A stretch of 64,000 nt of DNA from Clostridiales bacterium (GCA_022791685.1 JAAVZO010000025.1:109008-173007); one strand, 5' to 3'. Numbered from the stretch's first letter, positions 31,655-41,538 are shown. The notes: generated from the sequence alone by a model not told the origin. A program made the numbers and translations.

Positions 31655-33832
31655 TCATTTCAATATCCGGTAATTATAAAATCCACGTTCCCACTCGAAT
31701 TCAATATGCTTGCCGCTGACAAGCGGTATCCGCATGTCGAGTTTGTCTACGCTCATCGGAATGTGCGGACGCACATCGACCTCACCAAATCCGGGCGTTT
31801 TTGGCGATATGCCGATGATATCCTCGATAAGCACCGATATCGGCGCACTCGCCCACGGATGGCACAGGCTCGTGTTCCACTTCTGCTCCTTGCCCCACGC
31901 CTCAAAGCAAGTGGTCGCTCCTTCTCGCACCATATTATACCATGAGCTTTCACCAGTCGAAGTAAGCATATTGTAAACATCCGAATAGAGCCCCATTTTT
32001 GCAAGCGCCTTCAGCGTAAAGTATGCCATGTAAACTCCGCTCGAAAATCCCCTGCGGCGTATCAGTTCTGCAATATGTGAGTGTGATTCCGGCTTTGCAA
32101 ATCCAAAGTAAACCGGGAGCACATTAGAATGCAGCGAGGCATGATCACTCGTTTCGCTGTCTACATACAGTCCGAGTTCCTGCCGCCAGAAACAGCGGTT
32201 ATACGCTTCTATAAGCGCACCAGAACGTCTCGCTCCATCTTCAAGCTTGATATCAAGTATATCAATTATCTTTTCCGTGCAAACTACCGCTCCGATATAG
32301 AAGGCATTGATAACATTATGTACACCTTTGCCTATCGGATTTGTCATTTCAAAATCATAATTATCCCTGAGATTTGCCGGCCAGTCGACAAGATTCCACT
32401 TATCAACACCTTCAAGCAATCCGTCCTCGCGCTGGAATCGTTCAAAGCTTGTCAGCAGCTTGTCGCATACTTCAAGTAATTCACGGAGTCCATCACGGTC
32501 GCCGGTGAAATCATAATAACGCAGTGCAAGTATCGGAAATTGCAGCGAATAATCGGCGATCTCCTGCATAAACGAGCCCGGCGTTACTGCCATAAGTCCG
32601 TCATCTATAAACGCCGATTCGACCTGATTCCTTACCGCCTTGCAGAAAAGTGTCGTATCTCCGGTAAGCCAAAGCTGCGAAGCGCTTGTAATGGTCAGGT
32701 CTCCCGCATACTGCCCCTTCTCGCGTCCGGGACAGTCGACGTATACCTCCTGAGAGCCGAGCTTTACACCACGTTTGCAGACCTCGAACACCTTTGACAG
32801 TACATCATCCGAAGTATCAAGTCGACAAGCCGATTCATCAAACGGGAAATTGCGGGCCACTGCGCAAAACGAGATCACCTCAACATTACTTGGATATACG
32901 ACCTCAGCATACCGGAACGCCTTGTACTCGTACTGGTCGATAAGGTTCTCTCCTTCTGCAAGCGTCACAAGCTCGCTGTAGCTACAATTTGCGCGTGTAT
33001 TGAACCTTATCTGCGTATCTGCATTAAGCTGCCCCTCAACGCCTTCTGCAAGCTCCTCAGCCGCACGCAGCTCAATTGTAGTAGTATTTTCCAAATCAGA
33101 CTCCGTCGCTGTAGAATTACATCTCACAGTCAAACGGAGTGTTCCGACAAGCTCGCTTCCAAAATCATAAACCGTCGAGCCTTCACGTGCGACCATAGCC
33201 TTTGGCTCCACTTCATATACATCAAGCACCGGAATTGGCGCTTTAGAAAATGTATAATCATGCTCGCGAACTCGAACACGCTCCCACTCAGTCGGAGGTA
33301 TACGCAGGTCGCGATCCTCGAGAAACTGCGTCTCATATCCGGTAGTACGATCACCGACATAACTTCGGTCAACACGGCACTGCCAGCTCTCGTCAGTTGA
33401 GAGAATAACGTTATCGCCATTCAAAATATCACAGATAAACCCGCATCGAAGGTCGCCGCTGTCATACGCACGGTTGATAAGTCCCTGATAATAAACTTCA
33501 GCACATATCTCATTTTCACCATCTTTTAAGAAAGATGTTATATCAATTTCATTCCAGTTATAATCAAAGTAGTACCCCTGTGCAGGTCCCTGAGCAGCAA
33601 ATCTGCCGTTCACATACAGTTTGCAATAATCATCCGCACTGAAACGCGCAATCACCTGCCCCGATACCGGCTCGTCAAGTGAAAACGTGCGCTTAAAAGT
33701 GATATGCACATTTTTTAGTCCAGCGGGATGACTGTATTTGATCTCACTCTGCGGAATATTATCGCGGTGAAATAAATCAAGCGGAGTAAGATATGCAAAC
33801 TCTGCAAGCGTGATGAATTTTCCTTTAAACAT
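31655..33832 (-). CDS. GH78-type alpha-L-rhamnosidase
   Basis: 725 residues without a signal peptide, so cytoplasmic. N-terminal beta domains (RFSADDYCKLYVNGRFAAQG, carbohydrate-binding 'rhamnosidase N' type), then the (alpha/alpha)6 barrel with YVDCPGREKGQYAGD, the acidic catalytic region of GH78, and GATTCFEAWGKEQKWNTSLC followed by HPWASAP. Would release terminal rhamnose from imported plant or host oligosaccharides. It stands after two small membrane-protein genes on the same strand. Together with the GH106-type enzyme at 59822 it argues for rhamnose-rich glycans as food. Confidence 0.88.
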   Translation of the reverse strand: MFKGKFITLAEFAYLTPLDLFHRDNIPQSEIKYSHPAGLKNVHITFKRTFSLDEPVSGQVIARFSADDYCKLYVNGRFAAQGPAQGYYFDYNWNEIDITSFLKDGENEICAEVYYQGLINRAYDSGDLRCGFICDILNGDNVILSTDESWQCRVDRSYVGDRTTGYETQFLEDRDLRIPPTEWERVRVREHDYTFSKAPIPVLDVYEVEPKAMVAREGSTVYDFGSELVGTLRLTVRCNSTATESDLENTTTIELRAAEELAEGVEGQLNADTQIRFNTRANCSYSELVTLAEGENLIDQYEYKAFRYAEVVYPSNVEVISFCAVARNFPFDESACRLDTSDDVLSKVFEVCKRGVKLGSQEVYVDCPGREKGQYAGDLTITSASQLWLTGDTTLFCKAVRNQVESAFIDDGLMAVTPGSFMQEIADYSLQFPILALRYYDFTGDRDGLRELLEVCDKLLTSFERFQREDGLLEGVDKWNLVDWPANLRDNYDFEMTNPIGKGVHNVINAFYIGAVVCTEKIIDILDIKLEDGARRSGALIEAYNRCFWRQELGLYVDSETSDHASLHSNVLPVYFGFAKPESHSHIAELIRRRGFSSGVYMAYFTLKALAKMGLYSDVYNMLTSTGESSWYNMVREGATTCFEAWGKEQKWNTSLCHPWASAPISVLIEDIIGISPKTPGFGEVDVRPHIPMSVDKLDMRIPLVSGKHIEFEWERGFYNYRILK

Positions 33833-33877
33833 TATTTATAAAACCAATCTTTCTGTCAGTCTAAAATTGACCTTAAA

Positions 33878-34198
33878 TCATACCCACAGCTCATCGTCAA
33901 GCTGGTCATCTCTATCACGATATTTTTTCGAACGGCACTTAGAAATAAGTCCTTTTATACCAAGCAATACAAGTGATACAGCTGAAATTACACCGATAAT
34001 GATCAATACAAGCTTGAGAACAGATATTTTAAAATCGCCCTTTGCACCTATTGTCATATAAGGTTTGTTTTCTTTGCCGTGACCATAAAAGGATGTCGTA
34101 ACATCAAAAGTTTTTTTGACTGTAAGTCCCTTGTCTGAGTTCAAATGCTTTGAGCATTTCTTGATATCTTTTTTTAAATTTTTTAACGGCTTTGACAT
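33878..34198 (-). CDS. small single-span membrane protein
   Basis: 106 residues: a Lys-rich N-terminal part (MSKPLKNLKKDIKKCSKHLN), a beta-like middle, one membrane helix at about 57-80 (VLKLVLIIIGVISAVSLVLL) and a charged tail ending RDRDDQLDDELWV. Not a recognised family. Lies between a four-span membrane protein and the rhamnosidase on one strand with short gaps, so possibly in one transcript. Confidence 0.6.
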   Translation of the reverse strand: MSKPLKNLKKDIKKCSKHLNSDKGLTVKKTFDVTTSFYGHGKENKPYMTIGAKGDFKISVLKLVLIIIGVISAVSLVLLGIKGLISKCRSKKYRDRDDQLDDELWV

Positions 34199-34259
34199 GA
34201 TAATACCCTCGCTTTTTAATAGTTGATCTGATGTATATAGTATTACCGATATACATTCT

Positions 34260-34838
34260 TCAATTCTTCGTGTTGTTCGGCTTTACCTTAATTCCGAAAA
34301 ATGCCGAAATGCGCTTTTCATGCGAGCCCATATAGTAAGAGAACCAGCCAACCAAAATAGCCGGAATCGTGATCATAATAAACCACCACCACACATCAGC
34401 AATTCGTGCATCTACAAATATTGTATCCTCAAGCACCTTAATGACTCCAAGATACATTCCCTCAAAAAGCCGTGCTATCGCATTGCAGACTACGCTGATA
34501 TTGCCGCCCCATTCTGTTCCCACAGCAATACCGAAGCCCATAAGCAGAGCGAGCAGAAGATTTGGTACGTTCGCGCCAAGTGCGATAAACAGTCCCTTAG
34601 TTGGGAACGGACGCATACGACCACCGTCAAGCTTGATCTTGTCCTTCGCGCCGATCTCCCAGCCTACGGTATAGAGTACGACAAGATAGAACAGGATAGA
34701 GAAAATGCTCGCGATAAGCAGCATAGTATTGCTGCGGCTTGTAGCTATAGCCATTATCGTACCGAATATAGTCATTGCGATCTGGTCAACGAACATCTTC
34801 ACCATGTTGTACGAGTTTTCTTTTATAAAATCGATCAT
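34260..34838 (-). CDS. multi-span membrane protein of unknown function
   Basis: 192 residues with about four or five hydrophobic segments (FVDQIAMTIFGTIMAIATS, LLIASIFSILFYLVVLYTVG, FIALGANVPNLLLALLMGFG, WWWFIMITIPAILVGWFSYY). Ribosome site TGAGG. No family recognised; precedes the small membrane protein at 33878. Confidence 0.65.
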   Translation of the reverse strand: MIDFIKENSYNMVKMFVDQIAMTIFGTIMAIATSRSNTMLLIASIFSILFYLVVLYTVGWEIGAKDKIKLDGGRMRPFPTKGLFIALGANVPNLLLALLMGFGIAVGTEWGGNISVVCNAIARLFEGMYLGVIKVLEDTIFVDARIADVWWWFIMITIPAILVGWFSYYMGSHEKRISAFFGIKVKPNNTKN

Positions 34839-34986
34839 AGTTTTTCCTCAATTGCGGTCAAAATTACATAGCCGCATGATTAAATTTGATATAACTATAT
34901 TTTACAAATTTTTGATGGATTTTTCAAGTATAAATTTGAAAAATTTACAGTTTAGTCGTTGAAGATTTACTGCAAAAATCAACAGC

Positions 34987-35015
34987 TTGACAAATCAGTG
35001 TCAGTAGAGTATAAT
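34987..35015 (+). promoter_or_regulatory. promoter of Xer-type recombinase
   Basis: Perfect TTGACA, 17 bp, TATAAT. Confidence 0.85.
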
Positions 35016-35063
35016 ATTTAATTAGAGAAAAAATACACCCTAAAGAAAGGAACACTACAGCCT

Positions 35064-36122
35064 ATGCAGACATTAGTTAATTATGACGAGCTTCCACAAA
35101 TAGTACTTGAATTTGTCGGCTACAAGCAGACCGTTCAGGGCCGCTCTAAGCTGACCGCCGATGAGTATGCACTTGATATACGCACATTCCTGCGATATAT
35201 GTCAGCTAAGCGTGAGGAGCTCGACATAAAAAATATGACCGATGAAGAATTCGCAGCTATCGATGTATCTGAGCTCGGACTCGACTTCATCGGCTCGATA
35301 ACTCCAGATGAAGTTTACGATTTTCTATATTATACATTGAATGAAAGAGGGAATCAGTGGTCGGCACGCGCACGCAAATTGTCGGCGCTGAAAAGCTTTT
35401 ATAAGTATTTGACTATAAGCAAAAAATATATAGATAATGATCCTACAAAAAATATCGAAGGGCCGCAAAAAAAGACATCTCTGCCCAAATTTCTCACATT
35501 GGAGGAGAGTGAGGCACTGCTCGACGCAGTACAGAACGACAACGAAAGCCGCACGCGTGAACGTGATATGTGCATACTTACACTTTTTCTCAACTGTGGA
35601 ATGCGGCTTTCTGAGCTCTGTGGAATAAATCTTTCGGATGTTGATCGTCATTTCGAATCACTGAGAGTCGTCGGCAAAGGCTCAAAGGAGCGGCTGATAT
35701 ATCTTAACGACGCTTGCCGCGAGGCGCTGAAAAGCTACATAAATGTACGTGCCGCCGATGAGCAGATAAAGGACAAAAACGCGCTGTTTCTGTCGTCGCG
35801 CCACACACGTATAAGCAACAAAACTGTTCAGTGGATGGTATATAAATATCTGAACCTCGCCGGACTTGGCAACAAGAGCTTTTCAACACACAAACTGCGC
35901 CATACAGCTGCTACACTTATGTATCAGACTGGCAACGTCGATGTGCGTGTACTGAAGGATATTCTGGGGCACGAGCAGCTCAATACGACGCAGATATACA
36001 CGCACATAAGCGACGAAAATATGCGCCGCGCAATTGACAACAACCCGCTTGCAAAGCCTCGCCGCCACTCACAGGCAGATAAAACAGAAGACGATGATTA
36101 TTCCGATTCTGACGATGATTGA
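35064..36122 (+). CDS. tyrosine recombinase (XerC/XerD-like)
   Basis: 352 residues. N-terminal SAM-like core-binding domain (about 10-130) and catalytic domain (about 140-330) with the full set: Arg181 in GMRLSELCG, Lys205 in GKGSKER, His276-x-x-Arg279 in THKLRHTAATL, His303 in LGHEQLNTTQ and nucleophile Tyr312 in IYTHI. The acidic tail (EDDDYSDSDDD) is an addition. Probably the chromosome dimer-resolving XerC/D type; nothing nearby looks like an integrated element, and it has its own promoter. Confidence 0.9.
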   Translation: MQTLVNYDELPQIVLEFVGYKQTVQGRSKLTADEYALDIRTFLRYMSAKREELDIKNMTDEEFAAIDVSELGLDFIGSITPDEVYDFLYYTLNERGNQWSARARKLSALKSFYKYLTISKKYIDNDPTKNIEGPQKKTSLPKFLTLEESEALLDAVQNDNESRTRERDMCILTLFLNCGMRLSELCGINLSDVDRHFESLRVVGKGSKERLIYLNDACREALKSYINVRAADEQIKDKNALFLSSRHTRISNKTVQWMVYKYLNLAGLGNKSFSTHKLRHTAATLMYQTGNVDVRVLKDILGHEQLNTTQIYTHISDENMRRAIDNNPLAKPRRHSQADKTEDDDYSDSDDD

Positions 36123-36127
36123 TTATA

Positions 36128-36997
36128 TCAAGTAATATTTTGTAAAGACTTGTTTTCAGAAAGCCACTCACCTGGTGTCATATGCTCAAGCTTTTCGAAA
36201 GCATTGTAAAAGCTGCGTATACAGCCATACCCGCTCGCTTTAGCGGCTTCTTCGCATGAAGAGCCAGCGCAGAGCAGCTGCTTTGCTTTTGCTGCACGTA
36301 TCCTTGCTATGTACTCCTTTAATCCACAATCAAGCGATATCCTGTCTACCAGATCGCTGATCCCGCGAGGGGTATATCCAAAGCGAGCGGCAAGATCTTT
36401 GATCGTAAATCGTTCGTGAATATGAGCATGTATATATTCAAGTATTGGCTGGAATTCAAAGCTTGGGCTTTCGCTGCGTGGTCTGCTGCCTGTGCGCATA
36501 AAAATTCCAGTAAGCATAGTGTTTAACAAAAATCGGCGATATTCCGGCATATCATCCTCAGCCATTCTGTCATTTATATTGAATATCTCGCGTACCATCG
36601 CAAATATTGTTCCGTCCTTATCTTCACACTTGTATTCGCCAAAATATCGGTCGCCGCGCAACCGCAGAAAATCCTCGATCTCATATACAGGGATCATTAT
36701 TATGTAATACTCCCCATTCTCAGTATATGACGATGTGCGGTGAAGTATCATTTCATCAAGCACGAATATCTCACCCGCACTGATGGTGATCGTTGTTTTG
36801 AAGTCTGCTCCCATCCCTATATTGCCTGATTTTACATATATGACCTCTATCGAGTTGTGATAGTGATGGTGCTGCTCTGGAAAAAGTCTGCTGCATGATA
36901 CGAGTACTGGCGCTGCCGAGCTGTCACGCAGTGCTTCATAATGGATCTTATTACTGACATCATTATCGTTTTTTCCTTCAATCACATTATCTGACAT
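36128..36997 (-). CDS. AraC-family transcriptional regulator
   Basis: 289 residues from ATG 36997 (AGGTGA upstream). N-terminal cupin (EQHHHYHNSIEVIYVKSGNI with the His pair typical of sugar-responsive AraC, and ITISAGEIFVLDEMILH) and a C-terminal double helix-turn-helix ending FYNAFEKLEHMTPGEW. Nearest target is the solute-binding/dehydrogenase operon at 37157-40661, which reads toward it on the same strand. A hairpin repeat lies between its start and that operon. Confidence 0.87.
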   Translation of the reverse strand: MSDNVIEGKNDNDVSNKIHYEALRDSSAAPVLVSCSRLFPEQHHHYHNSIEVIYVKSGNIGMGADFKTTITISAGEIFVLDEMILHRTSSYTENGEYYIIMIPVYEIEDFLRLRGDRYFGEYKCEDKDGTIFAMVREIFNINDRMAEDDMPEYRRFLLNTMLTGIFMRTGSRPRSESPSFEFQPILEYIHAHIHERFTIKDLAARFGYTPRGISDLVDRISLDCGLKEYIARIRAAKAKQLLCAGSSCEEAAKASGYGCIRSFYNAFEKLEHMTPGEWLSENKSLQNIT

Positions 36998-37026
36998 TTG
37001 AATCACCTAACTTCACAGTTATACTA

Positions 37027-37084
37027 AATAGACTTGTTCGATAACCATTCAAAAGCTGAGGTTAGGTTATCGGACAAGTCCATT
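37027..37084. repeat. MITE-like hairpin element
   Basis: Arms AAATAGACTTGTTCGATAAC / GTTATCGGACAAGTCCATTT pair over 18 of 20 positions. The right half and loop recur in diverged form at 49857-49893. Could be a short transposon remnant or a shared leader element of the downstream minus-strand gene. Confidence 0.6.
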
Positions 37085-37156
37085 TATATTCTATCACACT
37101 AACAGAAAAATGTCAATAATATTTAGCGTATTATCAATATTTTAATTATACTTATT

Positions 37157-38602
37157 TTATTGATCGCCGATATACTTGCTTATCGCAGCTTCAACAGCAG
37201 AGCTGTTTGAAGCAATTATCGAAGCTATATTATTGTTCCCATTTTTCATTGCGTCTATCAGCTTATTGTGAAGTCCGGCAAACTGCGAGCTGTACATATA
37301 CCCAATATCATATACGATATTTTTAATCGATATCTTCAGCATTTCATACGATTCTTCATCGCGTGTATATTTACTTTGCAGGCAGACATCATAGTATGCC
37401 CTTGTTATATCCTCGCTGCCTTCAGCCATTAACTGAAGTGCAAGTCCTACTGTCTCCGGATCACCGACGGTTGACGGTACTGCAAGCACACAGGTTGAGT
37501 TTACAATGCAAGAATAATAATTTTCCTGACTTTCATCAAGCTTAGGTGTAGGAAGAAATCCGAAATCAGTCTTGACATCACGCAGGAATCGGCGGGCAAA
37601 TGAAGTAACCGCGTTGACAAATAGGTTCTTATTTGTTTCAAGTCTCGACACCTGCAAATCGGTCGTTACTCCTTCATAGCTATGCCATACCGAATTATTA
37701 TATATCCGTGAAAGGCTATCAAATGCTTCTGTATATCTATCGCTGTTGGCAGTAAGTATCGGAACCCCATCCGAATCTTTAGATATTGCCGACACTCCAC
37801 AGCTTACCAGCATAGCACTGATCCCATCTTCGTTCGCAAGAACTCCATAGCTGTCCTCAAGATCCATATTTGTATCACCATTAAGGTCAAACACCGCTAA
37901 CTTACAAGCTTCAAGCATACGGTCAACCGTCCACTTCCCATCACGGACCAGCTGATAAAGATCGCCTATTTGAAGATTTTTCGCATAGCTCGTATTATAC
38001 ACAAGCACTTCGACACTGTCCTCATCCGACGCGGTAATATCTCCGCCAATAAGATAAACATGATCGCCTATTGAAAGTGATGATATCAGATTCTGATTCC
38101 AGCAAGCCTTATCAAGCTCCAAACCTTCGACATCTGAAAGGTCGAGAAATATTCCGGAGGTCAAATCGCTTCCAAGCATATTCACGCCATCAAAAATCAA
38201 CTGATATTCGTCGTCACCAGAATTGACTAAATTTCTTATAGTCGGCAATGCTGAAGATTGGAACTCTGTCTCAGTAAGTGTAAAATTGTATTTTTCGGTC
38301 ACCGTTCGATTGCGCTTGACAATAGCGTCATTCAATACGTCACCATTCTCCTCATCCGCGCATAAGCTCACCAGCACCCATGGTATGCTATCCTGAGCTA
38401 TTTTTGCAACATTGAGCTGATAGCCATCAAGGTCATATATGACCTCAGGCTCATCTGTTACAGTATCTTCGGCAGTCAACCCCCCGGATTCAGTTTGACT
38501 GTCATCATTATTCGGCTTGCTTTGATATGCCACCATAGAAACAGAAGTGAGAACTATTGCCGCTATCAGCACACTGATGATATAATGTTTGCTATTTTTC
38601 AT
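37157..38602 (-). CDS. extracellular solute-binding protein, lipobox Cys replaced
   Basis: 481 residues from ATG 38602 behind GGGGGA. Same family as the lipoproteins at 3300 and 42887, with an EF-hand-like loop DLNGDTNMDLEDSYGV. The N-terminal helix (about 9-25) ends SVSMVAYQS, where the paralogues have a lipobox Cys; Tyr (TAT) stands in place of Cys (TGT). It may stay anchored by the uncleaved helix. It is the last gene of an operon with Gfo/Idh and MDR dehydrogenases. No permease gene nearby. Ligand unknown. Confidence 0.8.
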   Translation of the reverse strand: MKNSKHYIISVLIAAIVLTSVSMVAYQSKPNNDDSQTESGGLTAEDTVTDEPEVIYDLDGYQLNVAKIAQDSIPWVLVSLCADEENGDVLNDAIVKRNRTVTEKYNFTLTETEFQSSALPTIRNLVNSGDDEYQLIFDGVNMLGSDLTSGIFLDLSDVEGLELDKACWNQNLISSLSIGDHVYLIGGDITASDEDSVEVLVYNTSYAKNLQIGDLYQLVRDGKWTVDRMLEACKLAVFDLNGDTNMDLEDSYGVLANEDGISAMLVSCGVSAISKDSDGVPILTANSDRYTEAFDSLSRIYNNSVWHSYEGVTTDLQVSRLETNKNLFVNAVTSFARRFLRDVKTDFGFLPTPKLDESQENYYSCIVNSTCVLAVPSTVGDPETVGLALQLMAEGSEDITRAYYDVCLQSKYTRDEESYEMLKISIKNIVYDIGYMYSSQFAGLHNKLIDAMKNGNNNIASIIASNSSAVEAAISKYIGDQ

Positions 38603-38621
38603 CTCTATATTTCCCCCTACT

Positions 38622-39638
38622 TTAATTTTCATCTTCGCCGAATACTCGTTTTTTTGCACCGCACGCCTTGATTATTGTTCGAAACACCTCGATCTCATAG
38701 TCATAATCGAACATCATCTCTGCTTCGCCACGTACAATAGCCGCAAAATGACGCATCATCGAATCGTATCTGTCATATACATCGCTGACGATTTCCCTCG
38801 AATTGTCCGTCCATTGATTCTGCCATTTCCTAAGCAGTGTCAATTTAGCCTTAGTATAATATTTCCCCTCACTGTTTATCTCCCACGGCCGTATTTCATA
38901 TGTTCCCTTCGTGCCGCTTATCACAAGCTGACGACGCTCATATCCATTGACCTCGCTCGCATTAGCCTTTACAAATGATACTCCATTGCTGTACTTCAAA
39001 ATCGCAAAGCCGTAGTCTTCACTTTCGACTCCTTCATTTCCAGTAGTACTGGAGAGAGGTATAACTTCATCCGGTATTCCCTTGAACATACAAACCATGT
39101 CGATCAAGTGGCATCCGAGATAATACATCATTCCGCCTTTATACTTTCCAAGCCATTCGCGCTTTTCCTTGTCATGTCTTACGCTCATCTGAGCTTCTAC
39201 TGAAAAGATATCTCCAAGCTCACCACGTTTCATCATCTCATATGCCTGATTCACAAGTGGATTGAAACGGTACATATATCCAATACCGAATGGGAGATGC
39301 TTCTTTTTCATTGTATTTACGAATGTCGCCCATTCATCGAAGTCAGCGCTCCCTGGCTTGTCAACCTGAACTGGGATTCCTTTGTCTGCGAACATCTGCG
39401 CATATTTTATCTCATGCTCTTTTCCGGCTTCAATAACCACCGCTTCAAGGTCATCCATTTTAAGCAGCTCGTCGACCGTATAAACCTTTGCGTCGCTGTA
39501 TATTCGATCTCTGTTGGCTTCAATTGGCTCGGCAAGTCCGATAAGCTCGAAGCAGTCGCTGTTCTTTTTAAGGCTGTCCCAAATCACTGACGCATGGTCG
39601 TGACCAGTTCCGATCTGTGCAATTTTTATAGGTTTCAT
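38622..39638 (-). CDS. Gfo/Idh/MocA-family oxidoreductase
   Basis: 338 residues. N-terminal NAD(P)-binding Rossmann fold (KIAQIGTGHDHASVIWDSLK) and the family's catalytic segment VDKPG (EKP in most members) at about 92-96, then the C-terminal beta-sheet domain with GGMMYYLGCHLIDMV where the His/Asp pair fits. Such enzymes oxidise or epimerise sugars, inositols and their acids. Directly after the MDR dehydrogenase (stop and start adjacent) and 19 bp before the solute-binding gene, so one operon for a sugar derivative. Confidence 0.9.
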   Translation of the reverse strand: MKPIKIAQIGTGHDHASVIWDSLKKNSDCFELIGLAEPIEANRDRIYSDAKVYTVDELLKMDDLEAVVIEAGKEHEIKYAQMFADKGIPVQVDKPGSADFDEWATFVNTMKKKHLPFGIGYMYRFNPLVNQAYEMMKRGELGDIFSVEAQMSVRHDKEKREWLGKYKGGMMYYLGCHLIDMVCMFKGIPDEVIPLSSTTGNEGVESEDYGFAILKYSNGVSFVKANASEVNGYERRQLVISGTKGTYEIRPWEINSEGKYYTKAKLTLLRKWQNQWTDNSREIVSDVYDRYDSMMRHFAAIVRGEAEMMFDYDYEIEVFRTIIKACGAKKRVFGEDEN

Positions 39639-40661
39639 TTAATTATCCTCCAGTAAACTCCAATTAAACTGAGTAATCGGGAATGACGGTTCGTTAGCAA
39701 GTCTTGAAAATACCTCTGGCGCTGCTGCCGGAGAGTATATCTCTTCCACTATATCAGAAAGATCTATACGCCCATGCTTCATAAGCGAAATCACTGTCTG
39801 TTCATCGTCCTTCTCAGTCCAATAGCCATCATACGAATCATGTGTCGGGCGCGCCATCGTATGTGCGCCAATAAGCGATATTCCCGGTCCGTGTACCTTA
39901 CGGTAATAGTCGATCGTAAAGTTGGAATCGCGTGTACAGCCAAGCAGCGCAACTCGACCGAATTTTGCCATACAGTCGAGTACCTGATCAAGTGCTTTGC
40001 CGTTTCCGGTCACCTCTATCGCAGCCTTAGCGCCTCCGCCTGTGAGGTAGTTCACTTTATCTATAAAATCTGCCGCAAATGGGTCAAGCGCTGCGTCTGC
40101 TCCAAATCGAATAGCACTTTCACGGCGTGCTGGATTCGGGTCAACAGCAATTACCGGTGCGGCACCGGCAATTCGTGCGAGACCTACCGCGATAAGTCCG
40201 AGTACACCAAGCCCCATAACAATGACCGACTCGCCGATCTCAATCTTAGTCTTTCTTATAGCTGCCAATGGGAAGGTTGCGATATGTACTAACGCACCAG
40301 CAGAAAAACTTACATTATCATCAAGCTTATATACATTATTCTCAGATATACATATATATCTGGTATACGTGCTCCATGCGAGTGAAACGCGGTCACCGGG
40401 TTTGAACTTTGTCACACCTTTTCCGACACTCTCAATTACGCCTGCCGAGCTGTAGCCGAGAATCCGCGGGAAACGCACCTCGACTGCACCTCTGTTTATA
40501 GTGATATTGGGGTCACCGATCAAATTGGCCCGCTCAGTACCACTGCTTATTGAAGATATCTCAATACGGACTAACACCTGTCCAGCATTCGGAGTTTGGA
40601 TAGGAATGTCGACAAGCTCAGCCTTTCCGGGAGCGACAAATTGTATCTGCCTATTTTGCAT
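39639..40661 (-). CDS. medium-chain dehydrogenase (zinc-type ADH superfamily)
   Basis: 340 residues. GroES-like N-terminal domain and Rossmann domain with VIVMGLGVLGLIAVGLARIA and the acid AVDPNPAR that selects NAD(H). The usual catalytic-zinc Cys is replaced (SSISSGTER), as in the BchC-like zinc-free subgroup often paired with Gfo/Idh enzymes. First gene of the operon, divergent from AraC 40784 with overlapping promoters. Likely oxidises a sugar or sugar alcohol taken up by the linked binding protein (inference). Confidence 0.87.
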   Translation of the reverse strand: MQNRQIQFVAPGKAELVDIPIQTPNAGQVLVRIEISSISSGTERANLIGDPNITINRGAVEVRFPRILGYSSAGVIESVGKGVTKFKPGDRVSLAWSTYTRYICISENNVYKLDDNVSFSAGALVHIATFPLAAIRKTKIEIGESVIVMGLGVLGLIAVGLARIAGAAPVIAVDPNPARRESAIRFGADAALDPFAADFIDKVNYLTGGGAKAAIEVTGNGKALDQVLDCMAKFGRVALLGCTRDSNFTIDYYRKVHGPGISLIGAHTMARPTHDSYDGYWTEKDDEQTVISLMKHGRIDLSDIVEEIYSPAAAPEVFSRLANEPSFPITQFNWSLLEDN

Positions 40662-40712
40662 AATAATATTATCCTTTCAAATAGAGTTAACTTTTAATAT
40701 TATTATACACTA

Positions 40713-40741
40713 TTGACAGCAGTATTTGAATGTGCTATACT
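40713..40741 (+). promoter_or_regulatory. promoter of AraC 40784
   Basis: TTGACA, 17 bp, TATACT. On the other strand a TATAAT with a poor -35 (TTCAAA) overlaps it and probably serves the dehydrogenase operon. Confidence 0.78.
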
Positions 40742-40783
40742 ATAAATAAATAGTACAATACTGCAAAAATTGAGGGCAGCAAA

Positions 40784-41527
40784 ATGATTTATAATTTATC
40801 AGAGGATTCCTATAGAACAATACAAATGAATAAGGCACATCAAAATGACGCGACATATGGGATCCACACCTATTATATTGCACGTATGCGTTCTGGTGAA
40901 GGAAAATTTATAACACTCGATGGAGATATAATGGAAGTTTTCCCCGGTGATGTATTCTTCCTTCCGATGGGGCTGCGATATAACTCATACTGGCATGGAG
41001 ATAATGAAATATGCTGGGACTCGTTTGCCTTTACGGTATTTCCAGAATCGAACAGCGAACAATTTCCAATGCAGAAAATACACGCCGACGCTGAAAGCAT
41101 AGCAATAATGGATAAGCTTGTAAGCTATGAGCATGTTTGTAGTGAGGCCTTCGGGCTTTTATATACAATAATCGGACGACTGCTGCCAAATATGAAGCGC
41201 AAGAATGACAAAGCCGCCCAACTTATAAAGCGGGCGGCTCAGTTTCTTGATGATCATCCGACGGCAACAGTCGGCGATACGGCACGATATTGTAATGTGA
41301 GTGAATCCGGATTGTATTCAGCGTTCCGTGCGAATGGTACAACACCAGTGAAGCTAAAGCAACAGCGTCAAGTCGAATATGCGATAAGAATGCTGACGAC
41401 TACCGACCTAACGGTAGACTCGATAGCTGAACTCTGTGGATTCAGCTCAGCGACATATTTTCTTCGTATACTCAAACGTGAGACCGGCTCAACATCAAAG
41501 GAAATACGAAACAAAGCTATGATGTAA
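40784..41527 (+). CDS. AraC-family transcriptional regulator
   Basis: 247 residues: a cupin-type N-terminal part (ITLDGDIMEVFPGDVFFLPMG, metal-site His and Asp spacing) and the double helix-turn-helix (about 150-245; ATVGDTARYCNVSESGLYSAF, SIAELCGFSSATYFLRILKR). Shorter than the paralogues. Divergent from the MDR-Gfo/Idh-binding protein operon, which it most likely activates. Confidence 0.9.
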   Translation: MIYNLSEDSYRTIQMNKAHQNDATYGIHTYYIARMRSGEGKFITLDGDIMEVFPGDVFFLPMGLRYNSYWHGDNEICWDSFAFTVFPESNSEQFPMQKIHADAESIAIMDKLVSYEHVCSEAFGLLYTIIGRLLPNMKRKNDKAAQLIKRAAQFLDDHPTATVGDTARYCNVSESGLYSAFRANGTTPVKLKQQRQVEYAIRMLTTTDLTVDSIAELCGFSSATYFLRILKRETGSTSKEIRNKAMM

Positions 41528-41538
41528 ACAAGCGCTGA

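Noticed and set aside
35064..36122. Integrase of a mobile element
   Set aside because: The recombinase has its own promoter among ordinary genes; no attachment-site repeats, excisionase or phage genes were seen, and it fits the Xer type.
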